From an uncultured Verrucomicrobiales bacterium (GTDB lineage Bacteria; Verrucomicrobiota; Verrucomicrobiia; Verrucomicrobiales; DEV007), in NCBI GenBank assembly GCA_943789025.1, contig CALSSN010000016.1, positions 1-64,000 on the forward strand: DNA of 64,000 bases. Direction: 5' to 3'. The notes beneath the pieces are model-generated. The model ran no database searches. It was not told where the DNA came from and was given only the letters and a program-made list of their open reading frames with translations. A program made the translations under genes and the position numbers. Numbering within the stretch: position 1 is the first letter of the stretch; each line of letters opens with the position of its first letter. Shown here piece by piece: positions 54,881 to 63,270 of the stretch.

Positions 54881-55771
54881 GTGAAAACCATCTGGATAGG
54901 AATCGCTGCAGTAACCTTTTCCATTGCTGTTCCGGCAATGGTTCTAAAGTGCTCTCGAAAAAACCAGGAAAAAGCTGGAATCTCAGCCATGGACGAGATC
55001 TTCATTCGGTGTCCTGAAGAAATCGAAATTCCTCTCCGTTCTGCCTATGACGAAGAAGTCCACAGCTGGGCATATGACTTGACTATGGAGATCGTTACCA
55101 GCCGTGGTGGCAAACGGTTTGACCTTCCCCTCTACAAGCGTCTCGTCCTCTCTGATCTCGTAGATCGCGCTGCTTCCAAAAGACTTAAACAGGCGGAACT
55201 GGCCCTGCGTCTTGCATCTTCCGGCATAGACATATCGATCAGCAACAAGTGGCCGGAAATGGCGGCGGACATCGATCCCGAAACAGAGATCCTTTTTACC
55301 CAGCCCCTTATTCAGAGAATTGATGAAGAAGGCAACATTATCTCAACACGGGAAGCATCACACCCTTCTACCTTCAAATCTCATAGTTCGATTGATGACG
55401 AGGTAGAGAATAAAGACGAGATAATGTCGGATGATGAGGCGGCGGCGAGCGATGAGGAACCCGAGAATGCTGAGAAAATAACCGACGAAAAAGAACCTGA
55501 CAACGACGATGAGGAGATGTTGGGCTTTGAAGACGCCTCCGATGCTCAGAGCGCTTCTGATGAAGAGTTCTCTTCAGGTGGTGATGCGCCTTCCGCTGAG
55601 GAGAAGGCGTCGAGCGACAAGAAAATTTTTGACAAAGAGAGTACTGAACATGAAGTCCTGCTCAATGATGATGATAAAATAGCGGAGGAGGAGCGGCCTT
55701 CCGGCGATGAGGAAATCACCGATAATGAGGAGACTTCGGAAGGCGAGGGGTACTTTCAAGGAGGAGGATGA
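54881..55771 (+). CDS. Membrane-anchored protein with long acidic tail, probable frameshift at 3' end
   Basis: 296 residues from a GTG start. Signal anchor at 1-22 (WIGIAAVTFSIAVPAMVL), a 90-residue helical domain (AYDEEVHSWAYDLTMEIV, RLVLSDLVDRAASKRLKQAEL), then about 170 residues dominated by Asp, Glu and Ser. The frame ends at 55771 in GYFQGGG, which does not look acidic; moving one base at the GGGG run 55747-55750 lets coding continue in acidic style to a TAA at 55796 (TFKEEDEMTEEEMR). A +1 shift like those at the left end is therefore likely. No function recognised. Confidence 0.6.
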   Translation: MKTIWIGIAAVTFSIAVPAMVLKCSRKNQEKAGISAMDEIFIRCPEEIEIPLRSAYDEEVHSWAYDLTMEIVTSRGGKRFDLPLYKRLVLSDLVDRAASKRLKQAELALRLASSGIDISISNKWPEMAADIDPETEILFTQPLIQRIDEEGNIISTREASHPSTFKSHSSIDDEVENKDEIMSDDEAAASDEEPENAEKITDEKEPDNDDEEMLGFEDASDAQSASDEEFSSGGDAPSAEEKASSDKKIFDKESTEHEVLLNDDDKIAEEERPSGDEEITDNEETSEGEGYFQGGG

Positions 55772-55929
55772 AATGACGGAAGAGGAGATGCGATAAATAC
55801 GAGCAAAAAGACATTCCTCCAGCTCTCATTCATCTCTCGACAAAACATCTCCTCGCACGGGAAGATTCTTGACCCACCCGTCCTGCGAAGAGCCTGTCCT
55901 ACAATTTAATCTCGTCGCAACCAGCCTTT

Positions 55930-56892
55930 CTAATCCACAGGCGTGAGAACCAGTTGCTTGAGATCCATTACCGCAGAACCCTCCTTTATTTTCGGTTGCA
56001 CCACCACCTGATGGCGCCCGGCCTCTGGGAATTGGATCGCACCAATCTCAAGCTTTTTCCATGACTGAAAACCCCCAGTCGCCTCGACTGTGAAGACAAT
56101 CTCTGTCTCGCCAGAACGCAAGGCCACCACGCTTCCCGCGTTCTTGTCACCGCACCCATAGATTATGGTAGCGGCAAAAGTAGCGGGCACGCTTGTCACA
56201 ATCTCCCATTCAGCAAAATCCTCAATATCAGTCCAGAATCCTAGACAATTTTTTGCCTTATCAGGTTCGTAACGAAGCGTGTTTGACCAGGTTGTTGCAT
56301 CCCGCGCATGGAGAATGAAGGAGCCATCTGCCTCCACCTCAGGACTCTTTCCCTCGCAAGCAGGAATAAGCCTCACTTCATGCAAGGTAAAGGTTGTCTC
56401 GTCCTCCACAGGAGGTGTCAAAATCCTCACTGGAACCACCCCCGGTTTTGACAGGTAAACGGTTCCCATCATTTTCGATGTTTCTCTGCCACTCAACAAA
56501 CCTTTCATCTTCTCACCGGCCAACTGGCATTGTAATCCTAAGCCCGCCTTGCGAAGCGTGTAGCGCAGGCAGACGTCGTAGCGTCCCCAACGCGACGCCT
56601 GAACGTTTCCGGCGCGCTCCTCCCAATGAGCCATCTCAAGCAGGTCCATAGCATCTCCAGCGAGCAAGAGATGACCACGATCTGGTACTACCTCACGACG
56701 AGGGGGGCCATCGCTCAAAAACTTTCGCATATCCACCTGTTCCGCTGTCGGGTCGACCCACGAATCATCGGAAGAACCTGGCTTATTCTCTGCTTTTCCC
56801 GCAGCTAAGACTTCCGATCCCAAGAGAAGACAGGCCATTAAAAACCGCAGCCAAAGGACCTGCTTTTGATTGCATTGAGAAATCATCATCAC
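55930..56892 (-). CDS. Exported protein with carbohydrate-binding-like domain
   Basis: 320 residues. Signal peptide (VLWLRFLMACLLLGSEVLAAG), then two beta-sandwich-like parts. The second half (WTDIEDFAEWEIVTSVPATFAATIIYGCGDK, FQSWKKLEIGAIQFPEAGRHQVVV) resembles the DUF5077/CBM-like domain found in Planctomycetes/Verrucomicrobia secreted glycosidases. No catalytic domain is seen. Possibly a surface binding protein for polysaccharides. Confidence 0.6.
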   Translation of the reverse strand: MMMISQCNQKQVLWLRFLMACLLLGSEVLAAGKAENKPGSSDDSWVDPTAEQVDMRKFLSDGPPRREVVPDRGHLLLAGDAMDLLEMAHWEERAGNVQASRWGRYDVCLRYTLRKAGLGLQCQLAGEKMKGLLSGRETSKMMGTVYLSKPGVVPVRILTPPVEDETTFTLHEVRLIPACEGKSPEVEADGSFILHARDATTWSNTLRYEPDKAKNCLGFWTDIEDFAEWEIVTSVPATFAATIIYGCGDKNAGSVVALRSGETEIVFTVEATGGFQSWKKLEIGAIQFPEAGRHQVVVQPKIKEGSAVMDLKQLVLTPVD

Positions 56893-56967
56893 AGAGAAAA
56901 GTGAAGGCTTGGCCCATCAAAACCAGCGACATAAGCTGCCTTCATCGGCCCCTGCCAGCAGCAGTAT

Positions 56968-57651
56968 TCACTGCCCGACTTCAACTCGATCTCCTGGTTT
57001 CAGCTTCATGCTACCGGGATCATCAGCCCTGAGCATCACCCTTTTTCCCTTCCTGAGGAGAGTGACCTCGCTGATTTCTCCACCCTGCTTCAAGCCACCC
57101 GCGCCAGCAATGACATCTGCTATAGACAAATTCTCGGGTCCAAGAGCAACCATTCCTGATCTGACAACCTTACCGCGAACCTCAACGACGGGATTGCCGT
57201 TCAGCGACTCCAGATGGACAGTGAACTTCACACCGAGCGGTTGCTCTGACCTTCGAGCAGCAGAGACAATCAACTGCTCCACTTCTCTTGGTGTTCGCCC
57301 CGCCACTTTGATGGCACCAATACGGCCGGCAACAATCTCGCCGAATTCGTCAACCAATTGGTCTATCTTTGCAATTCTCTTCGTATTACGCACCCCTTCA
57401 TAGACATTTATTTTGACTTCGTCACCAGAGGCAAGGGTTCCCGAGAGATGAGCACGGCGCCTCATCGTGACCGCGACCGGTTTCTCCTCAGTGGGTGCGA
57501 CCTCCTCAGCCGGCTTCTTGAACATCTTCATCGGATTAACGATCGATCGCGGCCAGGAAATAGACGGCAGGCCACCGCAGGAACTGAGTGAAACACTGAA
57601 GATAAAAGCAAGGGTAGAGACACGTGCCACCGAGGTGAGATTACTGACCAT
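56968..57651 (-). CDS. Wza-like polysaccharide export lipoprotein
   Basis: 227 residues. Lipobox LSSC near residue 26 after a short signal peptide. Then a poly-export domain: SGDEVKINVYEGVRN, KIDQLVDEFGEIVAG, VAGRTPREVEQLIVSAARR near 130, and an SLBB-like stretch PVVEVRGKVVRSGMVALG near 165. This is the outer-membrane channel family for polysaccharide export, but no chain-length or ABC partner is adjacent. It lies 82 bases after gpsA on the same strand. Confidence 0.8.
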   Translation of the reverse strand: MVSNLTSVARVSTLAFIFSVSLSSCGGLPSISWPRSIVNPMKMFKKPAEEVAPTEEKPVAVTMRRRAHLSGTLASGDEVKINVYEGVRNTKRIAKIDQLVDEFGEIVAGRIGAIKVAGRTPREVEQLIVSAARRSEQPLGVKFTVHLESLNGNPVVEVRGKVVRSGMVALGPENLSIADVIAGAGGLKQGGEISEVTLLRKGKRVMLRADDPGSMKLKPGDRVEVGQ

Positions 57652-57733
57652 AACCTTATGCCAACCCCGACCGGCCCTCCCGTCAATGGAGAAATTTGGA
57701 TTCTTTCTTCGTCGCAGCACAATGAGCTTTTTG

Positions 57734-58750
57734 TTATTCCGCCTCATTTTCAGATCGCATGTCCCTCGAAAGCAAAGCCGACAAAGCTTCCCGCGGTGTC
57801 TTATTTTCGTAGAGAACCCGATGAACCTCATCAATCACCGGAGTGCGAACACCTGTCTTTCTTGCCCATTGGTGGATGCTTCCCGTGTTTGGCACGCCCT
57901 CAGCAACCATTCTCATGTCTCCAAGAATTTCTTCCAAGGACTGCCCCGAGCCAAGGCCAAAGCCGACGCGGTAGTTCCTGGAATGATGGCTGTAACAAGT
58001 CGCCATTAAATCCCCGACCCCGCTAAGCCCTTGAAAAGTCTCTACTCTTCCCCCCAGTGCCACCCCGAGACGCGTCATCTCAGCCAGGCCCCGAGTCACC
58101 AGAGCAGCCTTGGCATTATCACCTTGCTGCAATCCGTCGACCATACCTGCCGCAATCGCGAAGACATTTTTCACTGCGCCGCCCCACTCAATGCCTATGA
58201 CATCATCGCTCGTATACGGTCGGATCCAAGAGGTTACCAGTAAATGCTGGAGCCTCTCTGCTATTGTGATGTCCGCAGCACCCACCACCATCGCAGTCAC
58301 GAGTCCGTCGATGACTTCCTCGGCATGGTTAGGGCCAGAAAGAACGGCCAGCTTTCGCCCTGGCAACTCCGACTGGATCACAGCAGACATCGTGAGACCT
58401 GTCTCGAGCTCAATTCCTTTGGTGCAAGAAACGATAAGCGCTTCCTCGCTGAGCACGTCTGATGCCGCCAGTTGGCGAGCGAGATGACGAACTCCTCCAC
58501 TCGGCACAACTGAAAAAATGGCGTCTACTCCAGAAACAGCCGCAAGATCAGCCGTAGCCACCACTCCATCGGGAATCTTTCTTCCTGGAAGATAGACGGC
58601 ATTTTCCCGTGTTCTTTGAATTGTTTCCAGCGTTTTGGGATCCCTGCCCCAAAGAGTGACTCGTGATGCATTGCCAGCCAGCACGCAAGAAAGAGCAGTA
58701 CCCCAGCTGCCGCTTCCGAGGACTGCAACGTGATCTGTCTTCTTGGTCAT
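57734..58750 (-). CDS. gpsA: Glycerol-3-phosphate dehydrogenase [NAD(P)+]
   Basis: 338 residues. The Rossmann entry VAVLGSGSWGTALSCVLA at residues 8-25, then GIELETGLTMSAVI, LSGPNHAEEV and the catalytic lysine in GGAVKNVFAIAAGMVDGL near 195, followed by GLSGVGDLMATC. It reduces dihydroxyacetone phosphate to glycerol-3-phosphate for phospholipids. The ATG at 58750 begins MTKKTDHVAVLG; plsY ends two bases before it on the same strand, so both are cotranscribed. Confidence 0.97.
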   Translation of the reverse strand: MTKKTDHVAVLGSGSWGTALSCVLAGNASRVTLWGRDPKTLETIQRTRENAVYLPGRKIPDGVVATADLAAVSGVDAIFSVVPSGGVRHLARQLAASDVLSEEALIVSCTKGIELETGLTMSAVIQSELPGRKLAVLSGPNHAEEVIDGLVTAMVVGAADITIAERLQHLLVTSWIRPYTSDDVIGIEWGGAVKNVFAIAAGMVDGLQQGDNAKAALVTRGLAEMTRLGVALGGRVETFQGLSGVGDLMATCYSHHSRNYRVGFGLGSGQSLEEILGDMRMVAEGVPNTGSIHQWARKTGVRTPVIDEVHRVLYENKTPREALSALLSRDMRSENEAE

Positions 58751-58751
58751 A

Positions 58752-59426
58752 TCAGCAATCCTTCTCCTTTCCAGGCAACGCGTCCACTCGGCTCGATTCG
58801 TTCGACTTTCCTCTCCTACCAAATCGGTGCTCAGTTCCTGCTATCAGCCTGACGATATTGGTTCGATGCCGGAGAAACGCCAGGATAGCCACAAGAATGG
58901 AAAAGACAAACAACGGAACATCCGTCGTGCCACCCCGAATCCCTCCCACAATCACAACCACAGGAATCGCCAAAGCACTCCCCAGCGAAGCGATGGCCAC
59001 ATAGCGCGTTGTAAAAACAAGCAGGAGCCAGACAATGACGGCTATCCCGACGGCAAACGGAACCAGGGCGACCAACGCCCCCGCGGACGTTGCTATCCCC
59101 TTCCCTCCTTTGAAGCCAAGCCAGAACGTATAATTGTGACCAAGGATGGTAGCCAGTGCGAGAACAACAGGAATCCATTCGGGGAGCGTTCCACCCTCCA
59201 GCAGATGCTTGCCGACCGTGACCGGAAGGTATCCCTTCAGGAAATCGAGAATGAAGACTGTGATCCCGGCTGGCTTTCCAATCACACGAAAGACGTTGGT
59301 CGCACCAATGTTCCCGCTTCCCTTGGTTCTGACATCGACGCCGCAGAGGCGACCGGCCAGAAACCCGAATGGGACAGCACCTACAAAATAGGAGCCGAGA
59401 ACTGCGAAAGCGACAGCCGTGAGCAT
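58752..59426 (-). CDS. plsY: Acyl-phosphate:glycerol-3-phosphate acyltransferase
   Basis: 224 residues, seven membrane segments. Family motifs: GSYFVGAVPFGFLAGRL, TKGSGNIGATNVFRVIGK (residues 34-51), GHNYTFWLGFKGGKGIATSAG near 98. Transfers the acyl group to glycerol-3-phosphate, the step after GpsA. A basic tail of about 25 residues is unusual. It is immediately upstream of gpsA. Confidence 0.96.
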   Translation of the reverse strand: MLTAVAFAVLGSYFVGAVPFGFLAGRLCGVDVRTKGSGNIGATNVFRVIGKPAGITVFILDFLKGYLPVTVGKHLLEGGTLPEWIPVVLALATILGHNYTFWLGFKGGKGIATSAGALVALVPFAVGIAVIVWLLLVFTTRYVAIASLGSALAIPVVVIVGGIRGGTTDVPLFVFSILVAILAFLRHRTNIVRLIAGTEHRFGRRGKSNESSRVDALPGKEKDC

Positions 59427-59506
59427 GATTCAAGAAGATCGTAGACCGCCCACTCCGGATTGCGAGTCCTGATTACGTGAAGAGGGAAATCGTTACTGAT
59501 GGATTC

Positions 59507-59989
59507 TCAAGGCCGGCTGAGCTCGAACCATCCTTGATCACCTTTTCCATTGTAATCGGCTCGAAAGCGACCTGAAATCACCTGCCCGTCGAATTGGTAG
59601 ACGCCCACTCCCCATCCGAGGTCATGAGAACCTCCAAATTGCCACTCCCCGTCCTTTCGATCTACCGGACAGGTAATCTTCCAACTTCCCGAAAGAAATC
59701 CGGCCCAGGTTGCATGAAAGTGAAACTCGTAATCACCCGGCTCACCTGCCGCCTGTCCGCTGGATGGGGTGACAACGCATCGCAAACTTCCCTGATGGCT
59801 GTTTCGCCTACTCTCCCATTCTCCAACCCACCGCCCAGACAAGGCATCCTTGCGCCGAACCTCCGTCTCGGCAGCCTTGCGCCAAGCTCCTGCAAATCCG
59901 GTGCAGGAGGTCAAACCACCCACCAGCAAAAGACCCGCCAGCCCAAAGCAGAAACGTCTGCGACGGCATGTTGTGTTTTTCATCACCAT
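59507..59989 (-). CDS. Small lipoprotein of unknown function
   Basis: 160 residues. Signal peptide ending in a lipobox (LTSC near residue 28), then a lipocalin-like or small beta-barrel domain (GRWVGEWESRRNSHQGSLRCVVTP, YEFHFHATWAGFLSGSWKI, YQFDGQVISGRFRADY). Transcribed divergently from the ElyC-like gene (365 bases apart). Confidence 0.65.
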   Translation of the reverse strand: MVMKNTTCRRRRFCFGLAGLLLVGGLTSCTGFAGAWRKAAETEVRRKDALSGRWVGEWESRRNSHQGSLRCVVTPSSGQAAGEPGDYEFHFHATWAGFLSGSWKITCPVDRKDGEWQFGGSHDLGWGVGVYQFDGQVISGRFRADYNGKGDQGWFELSRP

Positions 59990-60354
59990 GGAAGCCTAAC
60001 GAAGGCTCATCGATGCTTCAACTGCTCCAGATAAAAGAATAATTGTCTCGGCTCAGGAACCCATATTTCCAAACGGAAAACTCTTATCCGCAGGTGCTTG
60101 GAAGCTTTTGGGTCTCTCGCTTATCTTCTGAGATACCTTGGTCGTGGCACCCTGGGAACAGACCACTCTGCTTGCATCACCCAGAAAGAATGGCACTGCT
60201 CAGAACGGGAGATCTCTCATAAAACAAAGTTCAAACGAAATCTTTCTTCCCAGCGAATTCTAGAATCCTTTGTGGAGTCAACCTTTCAGGGAGAAGGCAA
60301 GCTGGTTCCAAAAACCTTTTTGCAAGCAGAAACACTCTCCAACCTTCGCCCGAG
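59990..60354. other. Intergenic region, 365 bases
   Basis: Between the divergent small-lipoprotein and ElyC-like genes. No tRNA, repeat or clear promoter was found. Composition is AT-richer in the first 120 bases. I see nothing else in it. Confidence 0.5.
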
Positions 60355-61194
60355 ATGACTCCCCTGATCAAACTGCTTCTGCCGCTCGCCTCCCCAATCG
60401 GCCTTACCCTTCTGGGCCTGGCAGCAGCCTCTGGGTTATTGTTGAAAGGAAAGGGTCGGTGGAGGCTTCTTGGAAAGCTCCTCGTTCCCGCCTCTCTCCT
60501 CGTTCTCTTCCTGAGTTCCCTGCCCGTTTTTGCAGTTCCTGCGCTCAGGCGCCTTGAGTACCAGTATCCGAGCATCGAAGCGTCCGAACTTCGCAAGGCC
60601 GGAGTTGACACCATCGTTGTCCTTGGCGGCGGAGTCACCCCCGTGAAAGGACGCCCTACGACCAGCAACCTCTCGAACCCCAGCCTAACCAGGCTTATCG
60701 AGGGAATCCGACTCTACACACAAATCGCCGAAAAGAACCAACATCATCCCACTCTCATCCTGAGCGGGCGAGGGAAATATGAAACCGAAGCTTCACAAAT
60801 GGCCCTTCTTGCGAGGGATCTGGGCGTACCGAGCGAAGACATCGAATTAGAAGAAAGCTCCATGGACACCGCAGATCAGGCAAGGTTGCTCAAAGAGCGA
60901 CTCGGAGGCATGCCTTTCGCACTCGTCACCAGTGCTTCCCATATGCCCAGATCCATGCGGGCGTTTCAGCAGATGGGGCTCAACCCGATTGCAGCACCTA
61001 CCGACCACTGCACAGAGCCTCTGGCAAGCAAGCACAGCATCAGCATTCTTCTGTCCTTACCACACTCGAATAACATCAAGCACATGGAACGTGTCCTCTA
61101 CGAAAGTCTCGCAAGAGTCAGAACAGACTTTGAGGTCAGGAGAGCCCTCAAAAAGGAAGCGGAGAAAAAGGTAGAAGAGAAAACAAGAAAGTAA
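60355..61194 (+). CDS. YdcF/ElyC-like DUF218 membrane protein
   Basis: 279 residues. Two N-terminal helices (LPLASPIGLTLLGLAAASGLLL; GKLLVPASLLVLFLSSLPVF), then the DUF218 fold: DTIVVLGGGV near 82, ILSGRGKYETEA near 140, ESSMDTADQARLL near 163 and VTSASHMPRSMRAF near 185. E. coli ElyC takes part in envelope integrity and polyprenyl-carrier metabolism. The C-terminus is Lys/Glu-rich and overlaps the tag gene on the other strand by 138 bases. Confidence 0.88.
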   Translation: MTPLIKLLLPLASPIGLTLLGLAAASGLLLKGKGRWRLLGKLLVPASLLVLFLSSLPVFAVPALRRLEYQYPSIEASELRKAGVDTIVVLGGGVTPVKGRPTTSNLSNPSLTRLIEGIRLYTQIAEKNQHHPTLILSGRGKYETEASQMALLARDLGVPSEDIELEESSMDTADQARLLKERLGGMPFALVTSASHMPRSMRAFQQMGLNPIAAPTDHCTEPLASKHSISILLSLPHSNNIKHMERVLYESLARVRTDFEVRRALKKEAEKKVEEKTRK

Positions 61195-61812
61195 CTTCCT
61201 GCAATGGTTAGTCTCTCTCAAGCAAGCTCCTGCACCGCACGGGTACCGGCAGCACCTGATCTCATGGTTATTGACCATTCCAACCGCCTGCATGAAAGCA
61301 TAGACTATCACTGGCCCGCAGAAACTAAAGCTCCGAGCCTTGAGATCTTTGGACAGTCGCTGGGATACTTCGCTCTGAGTTGGCGCATCTCGCCATGACG
61401 CCAGGTGGCTCTGGATGGGACCGCCACCAACATACCCCCAAAGCCAGTCTGAGAAATCATCTCCATGCTCTGCTATCTCAAGGAATCCTCGGGCGTTACC
61501 GACCGTCGCCTCGACTTTTCTCCTGCTGCGGATGATGCCCGGATTGCACAGGGCCGAATCGATCCGTTGTCTGTCCCATCGCGCGAGGAGCTCAGGATCA
61601 AAACCGTCAAACTCCTCGCAGAGCGTCTCCCGCTTTCTCAAGACAGTGATCCAGGAGAGGCCCGCCTGCATTCCTTCCAGTTGCAACTTCTCCCAAAGGG
61701 CGCGCGAGTCTCTCACCGGAACACCCCACTCGGTGTCATGGTAGACGCGGTAGAGGCGATCCCCAGGGGGCGCCCACGAACAGGCAACTTCATCCTCTTG
61801 GACTGCCTTCAT
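61057..61812 (-). CDS. tag: DNA-3-methyladenine glycosylase I, with C-terminal extension
   Basis: Removes 3-methyladenine from DNA. Landmarks: ACSWAPPGDRLYRVYHDTEWG (zinc Cys near residue 11, His near 25), EGMQAGLSWITVLRKRE near 46, NPGIIRSRRKVEAT, FSFCGPVIVYAFMQAVGMVNNHEIRCC with the second His-Cys zinc pair. The normal end is a few residues after that; here the frame continues for about 45 more residues (RKLLSCFLFYLFLRFLFEG ...) antisense to the ElyC-like gene. This may be a lost stop or a base error near 61250. Confidence 0.85.
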   Translation of the reverse strand: MKAVQEDEVACSWAPPGDRLYRVYHDTEWGVPVRDSRALWEKLQLEGMQAGLSWITVLRKRETLCEEFDGFDPELLARWDRQRIDSALCNPGIIRSRRKVEATVGNARGFLEIAEHGDDFSDWLWGYVGGGPIQSHLASWRDAPTQSEVSQRLSKDLKARSFSFCGPVIVYAFMQAVGMVNNHEIRCCRYPCGAGACLRETNHCRKLLSCFLFYLFLRFLFEGSPDLKVCSDSCETFVEDTFHVLDVIRVW

Positions 61813-61876
61813 GCCTGCGCTTGCTTCTCCTTTATCCGTTCCTCATACACCCCACCTGAAAAAATTCCAAAAAAAG

Positions 61877-61909
61877 AAAAAAGGGGACCACGGGCAATCC
61901 TGCGGCCCC
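61877..61909 (-). terminator. Intrinsic terminator of the porin gene
   Basis: On the minus strand GGGGCC...GG (61909 down) pairs with CC...GGTCCCC across a 4-base loop (ATTG), with one bulge and one mismatch, followed by T6 (61882-61877). It is about 58 bases after the porin stop. Confidence 0.8.
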
Positions 61910-61966
61910 TCCAAGTATTTGTGGCCACCAACAAGAGCGGCACCTTGATCCATATCAAAACGCGGA

Positions 61967-63118
61967 TCAAAAGTAAATCCGGACACCGCCCAACACGCTC
62001 CACACGTCCAGCGAGGCGCCGCTATCCTGGTCGAAGTTGCCGTACTCAACTCCTCCCATCAGCTTGAGTTTGTCACCGCAGAGGTAGTAGTTGAGTCCAG
62101 CATAGGCCCCGACATACTGGTCACCTTTGCTGCTGGCGAGAGCATCGACCTGGCGGTCGTAGCGTTTCTGCACAGTAAGCCCGCTGTCGCCTTCCGATCC
62201 GGCAACATGCAAGCGAAGAACACTCTCCAGGCGGTCAGTGAGCATGTAAGAAGGCATCAAAGTAATACCCCAAGCATCATCGTCCCCCACCGCGTAAATC
62301 GCCTCAGCAAAGAAGCCCAGCCCCTCATATCCCGTCTTACCGTAGTTGACGTAGGAGAGGGAAATGATGTGATCGTAATCCTTAGCCCCGGAATTACCCG
62401 GGTCACCGTCATTGTATAGATAAGAGAGACGCACGTCATTGTAAGTCACCGCTGCATTGAGCAGGTAACCGGCGTCGAACTCAGTGAAGTTCCAGTCGCC
62501 ATCGAGATCACCGGCGTAAGCGCCGAGATCAAGATCCAGACCGTTGACTTCGGTCCCGATGGCAAGACCCCAGATCTTATTGGGCAATACCTGATTGGTG
62601 ATTAGGGAACGTTCGATCGTCTTGATTCGGTTGGACGAAGTGTTGAACTCACGTCCGGCAGTCGGCTTGAACTTGCCGATAGCCACATCGACACCCTCGA
62701 TGCCCGAATACTTGAGCTTCATGTCCTCGATATTCTCGAAAAAAGCGGTCGCCCTCGTGGTCGATATTGAAGTTTACCCCGAACTCGAAATTGTTCAGGA
62801 AGTCCATTCCAAAACCAAGGCGCCAGCGACGAGTATCCCAGTACTCAGCGTCGCCCTGCTCATCAGCATCGGCGTAGAAATACTGCCCATGGTAACGTCC
62901 GGTGAGCTTGAATTCCTGAATGAACGGATTGTCTCCTTGGTAGAGTGTGGTGTAATCCCAAAGATCACAGATTGAAAAACTTTCTTCCACGAGAGGAGTC
63001 TGGGAAAGTGCCAGAGGCTGCTTTCCGCCCGTTGGGCCATGTCCGATCTCTCCGGCAGTGACTGATCCGCAGGCGATGCGGCAATTGCAACGAGGATAGA
63101 CTTAAAATTGGTTTTCAT
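61967..63118 (-). pseudogene. Phosphate-type (OprO/OprP) porin, two frameshifts
   Basis: Signal peptide MKTNFKSILVAIAA, then a frame change near 63075-63082 (one base missing), and another at the A6 run 62739-62744 (one base extra). Joined, it reads IACGSVTAGEIGHGPTGG, NFNIDHEGDRFFENIEDMKLKYSG, then DVAIGKFKPTAGREFNTSS and a final phenylalanine strand VWSVLGGVRIYF. The FKP and TSS segments and the long barrel of about 382 residues match phosphate-selective porin O/P family proteins. A Shine-Dalgarno AAAAGGAA (63127-63134) lies 8 bases before the ATG. Apart from the shifts there is no decay. Confidence 0.7.
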
Positions 63119-63126
63119 GACGTAAA

Positions 63127-63134
63127 TTCCTTTT
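63127..63134 (-). promoter_or_regulatory. Ribosome-binding site of the porin gene
   Basis: AAAAGGAA on the minus strand with eight bases before the ATG at 63118, supporting that start. Confidence 0.75.
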
Positions 63135-63270
63135 GGTTATGTTTGTTGTTTTTAGTGCACCCGCTATTTCTATCTTCAGATTCAGGCTTCGCTAATTTCT
63201 GCGCCATAAGTGTCCCTTACCGCGTTTTTTACAACCGGATTTGTGTTACAAAGGCGTAACCGGAAGAATC

